A stretch of 64,000 nt of DNA from contig CP074402.1 in NCBI GenBank assembly GCA_018388625.1, positions 5,022,001 through 5,086,000 of the forward strand, read 5' to 3'. Below, piece after piece: positions 8,371 to 16,933 of this stretch. The first letter of the stretch is position 1, and each line of letters opens with the position of its first letter. The notes beneath the pieces are model-generated. The model had not been told where the DNA came from, did no database searches, and saw only the letters and a list, made by a program, of their open reading frames with translations. The DNA is from Nocardiopsis eucommiae (GTDB taxonomy: Bacteria; Actinomycetota; Actinomycetes; Streptosporangiales; Streptosporangiaceae). The position numbers and the translations under genes were made by a program.

Positions 8371-9736
8371 TCAGCCGGACAGGTGGGCCAGCAGGTCCTG
8401 CCGGGTGAGGATGCCCACCGGCTTGCCGTCACGGAGCACCACCAGCGCGCCCGAGGTGCGCAGCAGACGCACGCAGTCGCTCACCGGCGTGCCCGTGCCC
8501 ACCGTGGACAGCGGCTTGCCCATGTGCGTCTCGACCAGGTCGTCCAGCTCGGCCCGACCGTCGAACAGGGCGTCCAGGAGGTCCCGCTCCGCGATGGAGC
8601 CGACCACCTCGGCGGCCATGACCGGCGGCTCCTCCTTCATCACGGGCAGCTGGGAGACCCCGTACTCGCGCATGATCGCCACGGCGGTGCCGACCGTCTC
8701 GTCCGGGTGACTGTGCACGAAGTCGGGCATCTCGCCCTCCTTGTCCGCGAGCACCTGTCCGGCGGTGGCCTCCTCGGTCTGGGCGGACAGGAAGCCGTAG
8801 TCGGCCATCCACTCGTCGTTGAAGATCTTGCCGAGGTAGCCGCGGCCACCATCGGGCAGGAGCACCACGATGACGTCGTCGGGACCGGCGTCCCTGGCCA
8901 CCCGCAGGGCCGCCTCGACCGCCAGGCCGCAGGAGCCGCCCACCAGCAGGCCCTCCTCCTTGGCCAGGCGGCGGGTCATGAGGAAGGAGTCCTTGTCGCT
9001 GACCGGCACGATCTCGTCGCAGATCGCCGTGTCGTAGGTGCCGGGCCAGATGTCTTCGCCCACGCCCTCGACCAGGTAGGGACGGCCGCTGCCCCCGAGT
9101 ACACCGAACCCTCGGGGTCGGCGCCGACGACCTGGACGGAGCCCTTCGAGGCCTCCTTGAGGAACCGGCCGGTGCCGCTGATCGTGCCGCCGGTGCCGAT
9201 GCCCGCGACGAAGTGCGTGATCCGGCCCTCGGTCTGGTCCCAGATCTCCGGACCCGTGGAGTGGTAGTGCGACTCCGGGTTGTTCTCGTTCTCGTACTGG
9301 TTGGGCTTCCAGGCCCCCGGGATCTCGGCCGCCAGGCGGTCGGAGACCGAGTAGTAGGACTCGGGGTGCTCGGGCGCGACCGTGGTCGGGCAGACCACGA
9401 CCTCGGCTCCGTAGGCGCGCAGGACCGACAGCTTGTCCGGGCCGACCTTGTCGGGGCAGACGAAGACGCAGCGGTAGCCCTTCTCCTGTGCCACGAGGGC
9501 CAGGCCGATACCGGTGTTGCCCGAGGTGGGCTCGACGATCGTGCCACCCGGCCTGAGCTCGCCGCTCTTCTCGGCCGCCTCCACCATGCGCAGCGCGATG
9601 CGGTCCTTGACCGAACCGCCCGGGTTGAAGTACTCGACCTTGGCCAGGATGGTCGGGGCCAACCCCTCGGTGACCTTCCGAAGACGGACCAGGGGGTGTC
9701 TCCGACCAGGTCGATCAGTGAGTCGTGTACCCGCAA
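8371..9736 (-). CDS. cbs: Cystathionine beta-synthase
   Basis: 455 residues after repair. The PLP fold (1-320) has the Schiff-base lysine in 'NPGGSVKDRIALRM', the cofactor loop 'PTSGNTGIGLALV' and the phosphate clamp 'GTGGTISGTG'. The C-terminus carries a CBS-domain pair ('MREYGVSQLPVM' and 'LLRTSGALVVLRDGKPVGIL'), the regulatory module. The chosen start is TTG 9736 with AAGGAG five bases upstream, giving the family's HDSLIDLVGDTPLVRL. That requires one extra C at 9692-9696. A second base is missing at 9092-9096, joining SVYSG to GSGRPYLVEGVGED. The enzyme condenses serine (or acetylserine) with homocysteine, the first step of cysteine synthesis from methionine. It is upstream of the acyltransferase and gamma-lyase on the same strand, but a terminator hairpin separates them. 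Confidence 0.92.
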
Positions 9737-10058
9737 CTTCGCTCCTTCGCATCGTGGCGACCGGGTCTTCGGCACGCCCGTGTTGTTACCCCGGTGACGC
9801 CCGAGGCTGAGGGGACCGGTCCGGCTCCCTCCCAGACTCTAAGCCGATTTCACCGGTCTCGCGCCTCTCACCTGGATCAAGGCCCCGATGCGCGGTGTGG
9901 ACCGGTTCGGACCAGTGGACCGGTACCCCGTACCGGAGCGATCGACATGGATGGCCCCCGGGCACCGATTGTGTGCCCTCCGGGTACGTGACCCCGGGGA
10001 GGCCCGCCGGTAACGTCGGTGGGGAGAACTGGCTGGTCGGACGCTTCCGGGGGTACCG
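9737..10058. other. Divergent intergenic region between cbs and the SGNH hydrolase gene
   Basis: 322 bases presumed to hold two divergent promoters. I see no confident -35/-10 pair, inverted repeat or small gene in it. Confidence 0.5.
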
Positions 10059-11117
10059 ATGCTGCGAGCCGCGCGAGCCCGGCGCATCGCCGCCGCCACC
10101 GCGTTCGGCGGCGGCGGGCTCACACTGGTGGGCGGTGGCACCGTCGCCCTGCTCTACCTCCAGGCCCGGCTGGCCAAGAACGCGATCGGCCACACCCCCT
10201 GGGACCGGCCCAGGGCCGACGGCGTCTTCGGAGAGGGCACGGGGCCGCCGCTGCGCCTGCTGATGCTCGGTGACTCCACGGCCGCCGGGTTCGCGGTGAG
10301 CGAGTCCCGGCAGACGCCGGGGGCGCTCCTGGCGTCGGGCCTCTCCGCCGCCGCCGACCGCCCGGTGCGGCTGCGCTGCACGGCCAGCCCGGGTGCCACC
10401 TCGGCCGACCTCGACTCCCAGGTGGAGCGGTCCGAGGCCCGCCTCCCGGAGAAGCGCTACGACGTCGCCGTGGTCTTCGTGGGCGCCAACGACGTCATCC
10501 GCCGGATCCGCCCCAACGACGCCGTGGCCGCGCTGCGCGAGGTCACCGCCGAACTGGTCGGGCTGGGCACCCCCGTGGTGGTGGCGACCTGCCCCGACCT
10601 CGGCACCGTGCGCCCCATCGGCTGGCCGCTGAGGTCGGTGGCCCGCCGCGCCTCACGGCAGCTGGCGGCGGCCCAGACCATCGCGGTGACGGAGGCGGGC
10701 GGGCGCACCGTCTCCCTGAGCGACGTCCTCGCGGACGACTTCCGCTCCGACCCCCACCTGATGTTCGGACCGGACCGGTTCCACCCGTCGGCGCGCGGGT
10801 ACGCGCAGGCGGCCTTCGTGGTCCTGCCCTCGGCCTGCGCCGCCCTGGGCCTGCTGCCGGAGCTGGACGAGGCCGAGCGCACCGAGGGCGTCCTGCCCCT
10901 GGACCGCGCCGCCGTGGTGGCCGCGCAGACCCCCGGCACCGAGGTCACGCGCGTCTCCGACCAGCCTCCGAGCGGGGTCCACGGCCGGTGGACGGCACTG
11001 GTCCGGGGGCCCTTCCGCCTCGGCTCCGGAGCACGGCCGACACCGCCCGAACCTCCCGAGGAGGAGGACGCGCCCAGGCCGACCCCGGGTGGCGCGCGGG
11101 AGCACCGGACGGGTTAA
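10059..11117 (+). CDS. SGNH/GDSL-type hydrolase with N-terminal membrane anchor
   Basis: 352 residues. A hydrophobic segment at about residues 10-35 looks like an uncleaved signal anchor. Block I is 'LLMLGDSTAAG' with the nucleophilic Ser near residue 72, block III is 'VVFVGANDV', and block V 'DRFHPSARGYAQ' supplies the Asp-His pair. These are the catalytic residues of GDSL esterases/lipases. The last ~60 residues are Pro/Glu-rich and disordered. It precedes a thiolase on the same strand by 46 bases, so the two could be co-transcribed, which hints at lipid or fatty acid metabolism. The natural ester substrate is not predictable. Confidence 0.88.
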   Translation: MLRAARARRIAAATAFGGGGLTLVGGGTVALLYLQARLAKNAIGHTPWDRPRADGVFGEGTGPPLRLLMLGDSTAAGFAVSESRQTPGALLASGLSAAADRPVRLRCTASPGATSADLDSQVERSEARLPEKRYDVAVVFVGANDVIRRIRPNDAVAALREVTAELVGLGTPVVVATCPDLGTVRPIGWPLRSVARRASRQLAAAQTIAVTEAGGRTVSLSDVLADDFRSDPHLMFGPDRFHPSARGYAQAAFVVLPSACAALGLLPELDEAERTEGVLPLDRAAVVAAQTPGTEVTRVSDQPPSGVHGRWTALVRGPFRLGSGARPTPPEPPEEEDAPRPTPGGAREHRTG

Positions 11118-11163
11118 CTGGTCAGTAACAAGTCTCGCCGTGACCCGAACAAGGACGAAGAAC

Positions 11164-12384
11164 ATGCCCGAAGCAGTCATCGTCGCCACCGCGCGCTCCC
11201 CGATCGGCCGAGCCTTCAAGGGCTCCCTCAAGGACCTGCGTCCGGACGACCTCACCACCCAGATCGTCGGCGCCGCCCTGGCCAAGGTCCCCGAGCTCGA
11301 CCCGAAGAGCATCGACGACCTCATGCTCGGCTGCGGTCTCCCCGGCGGTGAGCAGGGCTTCAACCTGGCCCGCATCGTCGCCGTGCAGCTGGGCCTGGAC
11401 ACCGTCCCGGGCACCACCGTCACCCGGTACTGCTCCTCCTCCCTCCAGACCACCCGCATGGCGTACCACGCCATCAAGGCGGGCGAGGGCGACGTGTTCG
11501 TCTCCGCGGGCGTGGAGACCGTCAGCCGCTTCGTCAACGGCAGCAGCGACAACCCGCAGAACGAGAACCCCCTCTTCTCCGACGCCAGGGCCCGTACCGA
11601 GAAGCGCAAGGAGGGCGGCCAGGGCACCTGGACCGACCCGCGCGAGGACGGCCTGCTGCCCGACGCCTACATCGAGATGGGCCAGACCGCCGAGAACGTC
11701 GCCGAGATCACCGGCGTCTCGCGCCAGCGCCAGGACGAGTTCGCCGTCCGCTCGCAGAACCTCGCCGAGAAGTCGCTGGACAACGGCTTCTGGGAGAGGG
11801 AGATCACCCCGGTGACCCTGCCCGACGGCACGGTGGTCAGCACCGACGACGGCATCCGACGCGGCACCACCTACGAGAAGGTCTCACAGCTCAAGCCGGT
11901 GTTCCGCCCCGACGGCACCGTCACCGCGGGCAACGCCTGCCCGCTCAACGACGGCGCCTCCGCGCTGGTGATCATGAGCGACACCAGGGCCAAGCAGCTG
12001 GGCATCACCCCGCTGGCCCGCATCGTCTCCACCGGCGTGACCGGTCTCAGCCCCGAGATCATGGGCCTGGGCCCGGTCGAGGCCTCCCGTCAGGCCCTGG
12101 CCCGCGCCAACATGGCCATCGGTGACATCGACCTGGCCGAGATCAACGAGGCCTTCGCCGCCCAGGTGCTGCCCTCCGCCGACCAGCTGGGCATCGACAT
12201 CGACTCCCAGCTCAACGTCAACGGCGGCGGCATCGCCGTGGGCCACCCGTTCGGCAGCACCGGTGCCCGCATCACCGGCACGCTGATCAACGGCCTCCAG
12301 TTCCACGACAGGACGTTCGGGCTGGAGACCATGTGCGTGGGCGGTGGCCAGGGCATGGCGGCCGTCTTCGAGCGCCTCAGCTAG
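11164..12384 (+). CDS. fadA: Acetyl-CoA C-acyltransferase (thiolase)
   Basis: 406 residues, standard thiolase length and uninterrupted. The acyl-accepting Cys is in 'VTRYCSSSLQT' near residue 90. The C-terminal signatures 'NVNGGGIAVGHPFGSTGAR' and 'CVGGGQGMAAVF' supply the catalytic His and Cys. The enzyme performs the last step of fatty acid beta-oxidation or condenses acetyl-CoA. The ATG 11164 follows an AAGGA-containing leader; an in-frame longer reading from 11089 lacks conserved sequence. A strong hairpin follows the stop. Symbol fadA is by analogy; an acetoacetyl-CoA role is equally possible. Confidence 0.93.
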   Translation: MPEAVIVATARSPIGRAFKGSLKDLRPDDLTTQIVGAALAKVPELDPKSIDDLMLGCGLPGGEQGFNLARIVAVQLGLDTVPGTTVTRYCSSSLQTTRMAYHAIKAGEGDVFVSAGVETVSRFVNGSSDNPQNENPLFSDARARTEKRKEGGQGTWTDPREDGLLPDAYIEMGQTAENVAEITGVSRQRQDEFAVRSQNLAEKSLDNGFWEREITPVTLPDGTVVSTDDGIRRGTTYEKVSQLKPVFRPDGTVTAGNACPLNDGASALVIMSDTRAKQLGITPLARIVSTGVTGLSPEIMGLGPVEASRQALARANMAIGDIDLAEINEAFAAQVLPSADQLGIDIDSQLNVNGGGIAVGHPFGSTGARITGTLINGLQFHDRTFGLETMCVGGGQGMAAVFERLS

Positions 12385-12405
12385 GACGCGCCCTTCGCCG
12401 TGTGC

Positions 12406-12433
12406 GGGCCCCGGAGCCGCTCCGGGGCCCTTT
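12406..12433 (+). terminator. Hairpin terminator after the thiolase gene
   Basis: GGGCCCCGGAGC and GCTCCGGGGCCC form a near-perfect stem with a one-base loop overlap, followed by TTT, 22 bases past the stop. Confidence 0.8.
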
Positions 12434-12600
12434 CCGTGTCCGCGGACCGCGTGCGACCCCCGTATCGCCTACGGATGTCCCGGGGGCAAACGTTCCCACT
12501 CCACCAAGGTAAAAGCTGGTGGCCGGGTCTTGTCCCCGTCGGAATCCTGATGCAGGGTCACAGGTACGTGCCACACGTTCAACGCGCTGCGGAGGTGCCT

Positions 12601-12852
12601 ATGACGGTGACCCACTCGCCGGAGATCCACGCAAAGCTCATCGAACGCATCCCGGTCGTGACCGGCCGGGGACTCCACGAGTGGTTCGACTCGCTGGACC
12701 AGGGACCGGGTCTCCTGCGCCCCACGGACCGGTCGCGCTGGCTCGCCGACGAGTACGACCTCACCCACGGCTACGCGCACGCGATCGTCACCGAGTACGA
12801 CCGCCGCCGCCGGAACCGCTCCATACCGTCGCCCCGCCCGAAGTCCGCCTGA
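12601..12852 (+). CDS. DUF4287-like small protein (83 aa)
   Basis: ATG 12601 is preceded by a consensus GGAGGT four bases upstream, which fixes the start. The pattern 'GRGLHEWFDSLD' followed by 'RSRWLADEYDLTHGYAHAIV' is that of the DUF4287 family, small cytosolic proteins of unknown function, sometimes linked to DNA-binding or YdhG-like domains. It is monocistronic: a terminator lies before it (12406-12433) and a hairpin after it (12870-12904). A Lys/Arg-rich tail follows the domain. Confidence 0.8.
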   Translation: MTVTHSPEIHAKLIERIPVVTGRGLHEWFDSLDQGPGLLRPTDRSRWLADEYDLTHGYAHAIVTEYDRRRRNRSIPSPRPKSA

Positions 12853-12869
12853 CCGACCGACACGGCGGA

Positions 12870-12904
12870 GGGGCCGCCCCGGGCAGAACCCGGGCGACGG
12901 CCCC
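12870..12904. terminator. Bidirectional hairpin between convergent genes
   Basis: GGGGCCG-CCCCGGG-cagaa-CCCGGG-cga-CGGCCCC lies between the DUF4287 gene (+) and the Bax-inhibitor gene (-), and can serve both. Confidence 0.7.
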
Positions 12905-12926
12905 TCGTCGCGAGAAGCGGTACCCG

Positions 12927-13844
12927 CTAGTCCGCGAACATCGTCTTGATGATCCAGAGCAGGCGCAGGATCTCGATGTACAGCCAGACCAGGGAGACGG
13001 TCAGGCCGAAGGCGAACTGCCAGGCGAACTTGTTCGGGATCCCGGCGTTGACGCCCTCCTCGATGCCACGGAACTCGATGGCGAGGGTGAGCGCGGCCAG
13101 GACCACGAACACGATGCCGATGCCCAGGCCCAGCCAGGTGGGCTCGCGCAGGCCCATGCCGCCCGCGATGAAGAAGCTGAGCACGAAGTTGACCAGCATC
13201 AGCGCGGCGGCGCCGATCACGGCGTACGAGACGGCCTTGACGAAGCCGTCGGTCACCTTGATGATGCGGAACTTGTACAGCGCGAGCATCACGCCGAAGA
13301 CGGCGACGGTGCCGATCACGGCCTGGGAGACCAGCGAGGTCCCGGCCGAGGGGTCGCCCATCTGCATCGACAGCATGTTGCCGAGCACGGCGGACAGACC
13401 GCCGACGAGCAGACCCTCCAGGGCCGCGTACGCCAGGATGGCGACCGGGTTGGTGATCTGCTTGAACGCGATCACCAGGCCCAGGATGAGCCCGCCGATC
13501 ATGCCCAGGAACATCAGGCCCATGGCCAGGCCCGGGTTGCCCGAGAAGAAGAGGAAGTAGTTGATGACGCCGAAGATCGCGACGGCGCCGAGGGTCATGC
13601 CGGTGCGCACGACGACGTCGTCGATCGTCATCGGCTGTTCGGCCTGCGCCTGCTGGGGGTAGCCCTGCTGCGGGTAGCCCTGCTGGGGGTAACCCTGCTG
13701 GCCGTAGGGCTGCGGGTACGCCTGTCCGTAACCCTGCTGCCCGTAGCCCTGCTGACCGTAGCCGGGCTGTCCGTAACCCTGTTGGGGTCCGGACTGCTGC
13801 TGAAGCGCCCGCTTGAGGACGGGGTTGGAACTCCGCATCCGCAT
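12927..13844 (-). CDS. Bax inhibitor-1/YccA-family membrane protein
   Basis: 305 residues. Residues ~18-68 are a low-complexity tail of GYGQ and GYPQQ repeats; the rest holds seven hydrophobic segments starting at 'MTIDDVVVRTGMTLGAVAIF', ending in 'LYIEILRLLWIIKTMFAD'. This matches the actinobacterial BI-1/YccA group (TMBIM superfamily, proposed pH-sensitive calcium leak channels). An Asp pair typical of the pore may sit in the last helices, but I cannot place it confidently. A second Met two codons downstream is an alternative start. The gene is monocistronic. Confidence 0.88.
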   Translation of the reverse strand: MRMRSSNPVLKRALQQQSGPQQGYGQPGYGQQGYGQQGYGQAYPQPYGQQGYPQQGYPQQGYPQQAQAEQPMTIDDVVVRTGMTLGAVAIFGVINYFLFFSGNPGLAMGLMFLGMIGGLILGLVIAFKQITNPVAILAYAALEGLLVGGLSAVLGNMLSMQMGDPSAGTSLVSQAVIGTVAVFGVMLALYKFRIIKVTDGFVKAVSYAVIGAAALMLVNFVLSFFIAGGMGLREPTWLGLGIGIVFVVLAALTLAIEFRGIEEGVNAGIPNKFAWQFAFGLTVSLVWLYIEILRLLWIIKTMFAD

Positions 13845-13936
13845 GTCTAGTAATGGCCTTTCACGCGTGGATTGCTGCCCACAAAGTAACGTACGGCCCG
13901 GACCACGGGTTCCGGAGCCAAGGTCACCGTTGCGAA

Positions 13937-13974
13937 ACGGGGCCCGCGCCGACTCAGGTCGGCACGGGCCCCGT
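13937..13974 (-). terminator. Hairpin after proline dehydrogenase
   Basis: ACGGGGCCCG...CGGGCCCCGT flanks an inner CGCCGAC-tcag-GTCGGC stem, 27 bases past the proline dehydrogenase stop. Strong hairpin without a U tract. Confidence 0.75.
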
Positions 13975-14001
13975 CGGCGTCGCGCGTGGTGACGCCCACT
14001 C

Positions 14002-14928
14002 CTAGTTGCGGGTCACCAGGGACCGCGCGAGGAAGAGCATGTTGGCCGGACGCTCGGCCAGGCGGCGCATGTAGTAGCCGTACCACTCGTCGCCGTAGGG
14101 AACGTAGACGCGCATGCGCTTGCCCTCGGCGGCCAGGCGGACCTGCTCGCCGTCCCGGATGCCGTAGAGCATCTGGTACTCGTAGTCGTCCGCGCCGCGG
14201 CCGTTGGCGGCGGCCAGCTCACCGGCGATGGCGACCATGCGGGGGTCGTGCGAGGCGACCATCGGGTAGCCGTCGCCCTCCATGAGGACCTTCAGCGCCC
14301 GCACGTAGGCCCGGTCGACCTCGTGCTTGTCGCGGAAGGCCACCGACTCGGGCTCGTCGTAGGCGCCCTTGCACAGGCGCACCCGGGAGCCCGCGCCGCT
14401 GAGGTCGCGGCAGTCGGCCACGGTGCGGTGCAGGTAGGCCTGGAGCACCGCGCCCACGAACGGGAAGTCCTCGCGCAGCTCGCGCAGGATGCCCAGCGTG
14501 GAGTCGGTGGTGGTGTGGTCCTCCATGTCGAGGGTCACCGTGGTGCCGATCGCCTGCGCGGCCTCAGCGATCAGACGCGCGTTCTCCAGCGCGATCTTCT
14601 CGCCGTCCTGGTTCAGGAACTGGCCGACGGCCGACAGCTTGACGGAGACCTCGGCGCGGTCGCCCAGACCGGCCTCACCGAGGGCGGCGAGGAGGTCCTG
14701 GTAGGCGGTCACGGTGGCGGTGGCCTGGGACAGGTCCGTGGTGTCCTCACCCAGGAAGTCCAGCGTGACGTAGCGGTCCTTGGCCAGCTCGTGGACGGCC
14801 GGCAGGGCCTCCTCCTGGCTGGAGCCCGCGACGAAGCGCGTGACCATGGCCCGGGTCATGGGAGTGCGCTCGACGATCTTCCGGCAGGTGGCGGACCTGG
14901 CGGCGAGCAGCAGGGGCTTACGAAGCAT
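14002..14928 (-). CDS. pruB: Proline dehydrogenase
   Basis: 308 residues, the monofunctional PutA-type flavoenzyme. It starts MLRKPLLLAARS; the frame is open much further upstream, but that sequence overlaps the P5C dehydrogenase gene antiframe and is non-coding. Motifs: 'VSVKLSAVG', 'VTLDMEDH', 'VLQAYLHRTVADC', and the C-terminal substrate/FAD signature 'MRVYVPYGDEWYGYYMRRLA' with ERPAN after it. It oxidises L-proline to pyrroline-5-carboxylate, passing electrons to the quinone pool, so it acts at the membrane face. It follows the P5C dehydrogenase gene on the same strand across 173 bases with a hairpin between, and the pair is divergent from the PucR regulator. Intact, no repair needed. Confidence 0.95.
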   Translation of the reverse strand: MLRKPLLLAARSATCRKIVERTPMTRAMVTRFVAGSSQEEALPAVHELAKDRYVTLDFLGEDTTDLSQATATVTAYQDLLAALGEAGLGDRAEVSVKLSAVGQFLNQDGEKIALENARLIAEAAQAIGTTVTLDMEDHTTTDSTLGILRELREDFPFVGAVLQAYLHRTVADCRDLSGAGSRVRLCKGAYDEPESVAFRDKHEVDRAYVRALKVLMEGDGYPMVASHDPRMVAIAGELAAANGRGADDYEYQMLYGIRDGEQVRLAAEGKRMRVYVPYGDEWYGYYMRRLAERPANMLFLARSLVTRN

Positions 14929-15017
14929 GGTGACCTCGAAGAGACGTGCGCGAGCCGAAGGGGCTGGCGCGGGCGATCCGCGCGGACGGCGTCCGCGCAA
15001 TGGCTTCCTCGGGGGCC

Positions 15018-15052
15018 GGGACCCGCTTCCCGGTGCTCGGAAAGCGGGTCCC
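15018..15052 (-). terminator. Hairpin between pruA and pruB
   Basis: GGGACCCGCTT...AAGCGGGTCCC lies in the 173-base spacer between the two proline catabolic genes. It may attenuate the downstream gene or act as mRNA processing signal. A second GC-rich stem lies just upstream at about 15057-15100. Confidence 0.6.
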
Positions 15053-15101
15053 GTGGTGGCGGCGGCCCCTCCGGACGGAAGGAGGGGCGACCGCCGGGTG
15101 A

Positions 15102-16732
15102 CTACCCCTGGTGGGGGTAGGAGGAGACCGTCGGCGCGACGAACGTCTCCTTGATGGCGCGCGGGCTGGCCCAACGGGACAGGTTCTGGGCGGAACCGGC
15201 CTTGTCGTTGGTGCCGGAGGCGCGACCGCCGCCGAAGGGCTGCTGACCGACGATGGAGCCGGTCGGGCGGTCGTTGATGTAGAAGTTGCCGGCGGCGAAG
15301 CGCAGGGCCTCGGTCGCCTTGGCCACCGCGGCGCGGTCGTTGGCCAGGATGGCGCCGGTCAGGGCGTAGGCGGAACCCTCGTCGACGATCTTGAGGACGT
15401 CCTCGAACGCGTCGTCCTCGTAGACGTGGACGGCGATGACCGGGCCGAAGTACTCCGTGCGGAACACGTCGTTGGTCGGGTCGGTGCCCTCGATGATGGT
15501 GGGTCGCACGAAGTAGCCCACCGAGTCGTCGGCGGTGCCGCCCGCGACGATGGTCAGGGTCGGGTCGGACTTGGCGTCCTCCAGGACCTTGGCCAGCTTG
15601 TCGAAGGAGCGGCGGTCGATGACGGCGCCGACGAAGTTCGACAGGTCGGTGACGTCGCCCATGGTGAGGGCCTCGGTCTCCGCGATCAGGTCGTCGCGCG
15701 TCTTCTCCCACACCGAGCGGGCGACGAAGGCGCGCGAGGCGGCGGAGCACTTCTGGCCCTGGTACTCGAAGGCGCCGCGCACGATGGCGGTGCGCAGGAT
15801 CTCCGGGTCGGCCGACGGGTGGGCGACGATGAAGTCCTTGCCACCGGTCTCGCCCACGATGCGCGGGTAGGAGCGGTAGTTGGAGATGTTCTCGCCGACG
15901 CTCTTCCACAGGTGCTGGAAGGTCCTGGTGGAACCGGTGAAGTGCACACCGGCCAGCTCGGGGTCGTTGAGCGCGATGTCCGAGACGGCGAGGCCGTCAC
16001 CGGTGACCATGTTGATGACACCGGGGGCATCCCGGCCTCCTCCAGGAGGCGCATGGTGAGCTCGGCGGCGAACTGCTGGGTCGGGGACGGCTTCCACACG
16101 ACCACGTTGCCCATGAGGGCGGGGGCCGTGGGGAGGTTGCCCGCGATGGCGGTGAAGTTGAAGGGGGTGATCGCGTAGACGAACCCCTCCAGCGGACGCT
16201 GCTCCATGCGGTTCCACACCCCGCGCACGCTCAGGGGCTGCTGCTCCATGAGCTGACGGGCGTAGGCGACGTTGAAGCGCCAGAAGTCGATGAGCTCACA
16301 GGCCGAGTCGATCTCCGCCTGCTGGACGGTCTTCGACTGGCCGAGCATGGTGGCGGCGTTGATCGTGGCGCGCCAGGGGCCGGCGAGCAACTCGGCGGCG
16401 CGGAGGATGATCGCGGCGCGGTCGTCGAAGGACATGGCGCGCCAGGCGGGGGCGGCGGCCTTCGCGGCGGCGACGGCGTCGCGGGCGTCCTGGTGGGTGG
16501 CGTTGCGCATGGTGCCCAGGACGGACGCGTGGTTGTGCGGCTGGACGGCGTCGATCGGCTCGCCGCCACCCATACGGCTCTCGCCGTTGATGCGCATCGG
16601 CAGGTCGATGCTCTCGCGACCGAGCTCCTCGAGCTTGGCGACGAGCTCTGCGCGCTCCGCGCTCCCGGGCGCGTAGGTGAGAACGGGTTCGTTCACCGGC
16701 TGCGGGACGTTGGTCACGGCGTCCATGGGCAC
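15102..16732 (-). CDS. pruA: L-glutamate gamma-semialdehyde (P5C) dehydrogenase
   Basis: 543 residues after repair, the expected length for monofunctional P5CDH. The general-base Glu is in 'PRIVGETGGKDFIV', the nucleophilic Cys in 'YQGQKCSAASRAFV', and NAD-binding 'GSTRTFQHLWKSVG' is present; the C-terminal half is fully family-like. The frame breaks at the G run 16023-16027 (CCCCC in the gene); adding one C joins LLEEAGMPP to GVINMVTGDG. The enzyme converts P5C/glutamate semialdehyde to glutamate with NAD. It is the promoter-proximal gene of the proline catabolism unit; the divergent PucR gene and the palindrome at 16837-16854 suggest proline-responsive control. Confidence 0.94.
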
Positions 16733-16836
16733 CTCCCTGGAAAGAATGTCCCTGAATGAGCAGGGTTGACTGATTCAACAGTCGCAGAACCGCCCCGCGC
16801 CGACCTTGTGGGACGGGCCACTCTTTGCCAGCCTTA

Positions 16837-16854
16837 TTTGTTCACCAGAACAAA
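16837..16854. promoter_or_regulatory. Palindromic operator candidate between pruA and the PucR gene
   Basis: TTTGTTC-ACCA-GAACAAA is a perfect 18-base palindrome in the 201-base divergent region, 80 bases before the PucR start and about 105 before pruA. It is the best candidate for the PucR (PruR-like) binding site controlling proline catabolism. The AT-rich sequence stands out in this GC-rich context. Confidence 0.65.
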
Positions 16855-16933
16855 CTCGGGCACATGAGCCCCGGCGCCGCTCCCCCACTCCTCCAGTAGT
16901 GTCGGTTCCCGGACCCGACCGGTGAGGAACCAC

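Noticed and set aside
8976..9752. ATG-initiated reading frame MRRSEVAGTRLTDRP for cystathionine beta-synthase
   Set aside because: Its first ~20 residues are the wrong frame. The family start HDSLIDLVGDTP appears in the next frame from a TTG with a good ribosome binding site, after restoring one C.
14929..15909. In-frame upstream extension of the proline dehydrogenase gene
   Set aside because: It overlaps the pruA coding region in another frame and is Arg/Pro/His-rich without conserved sequence. MLRKPLLL at 14928 matches the family start.
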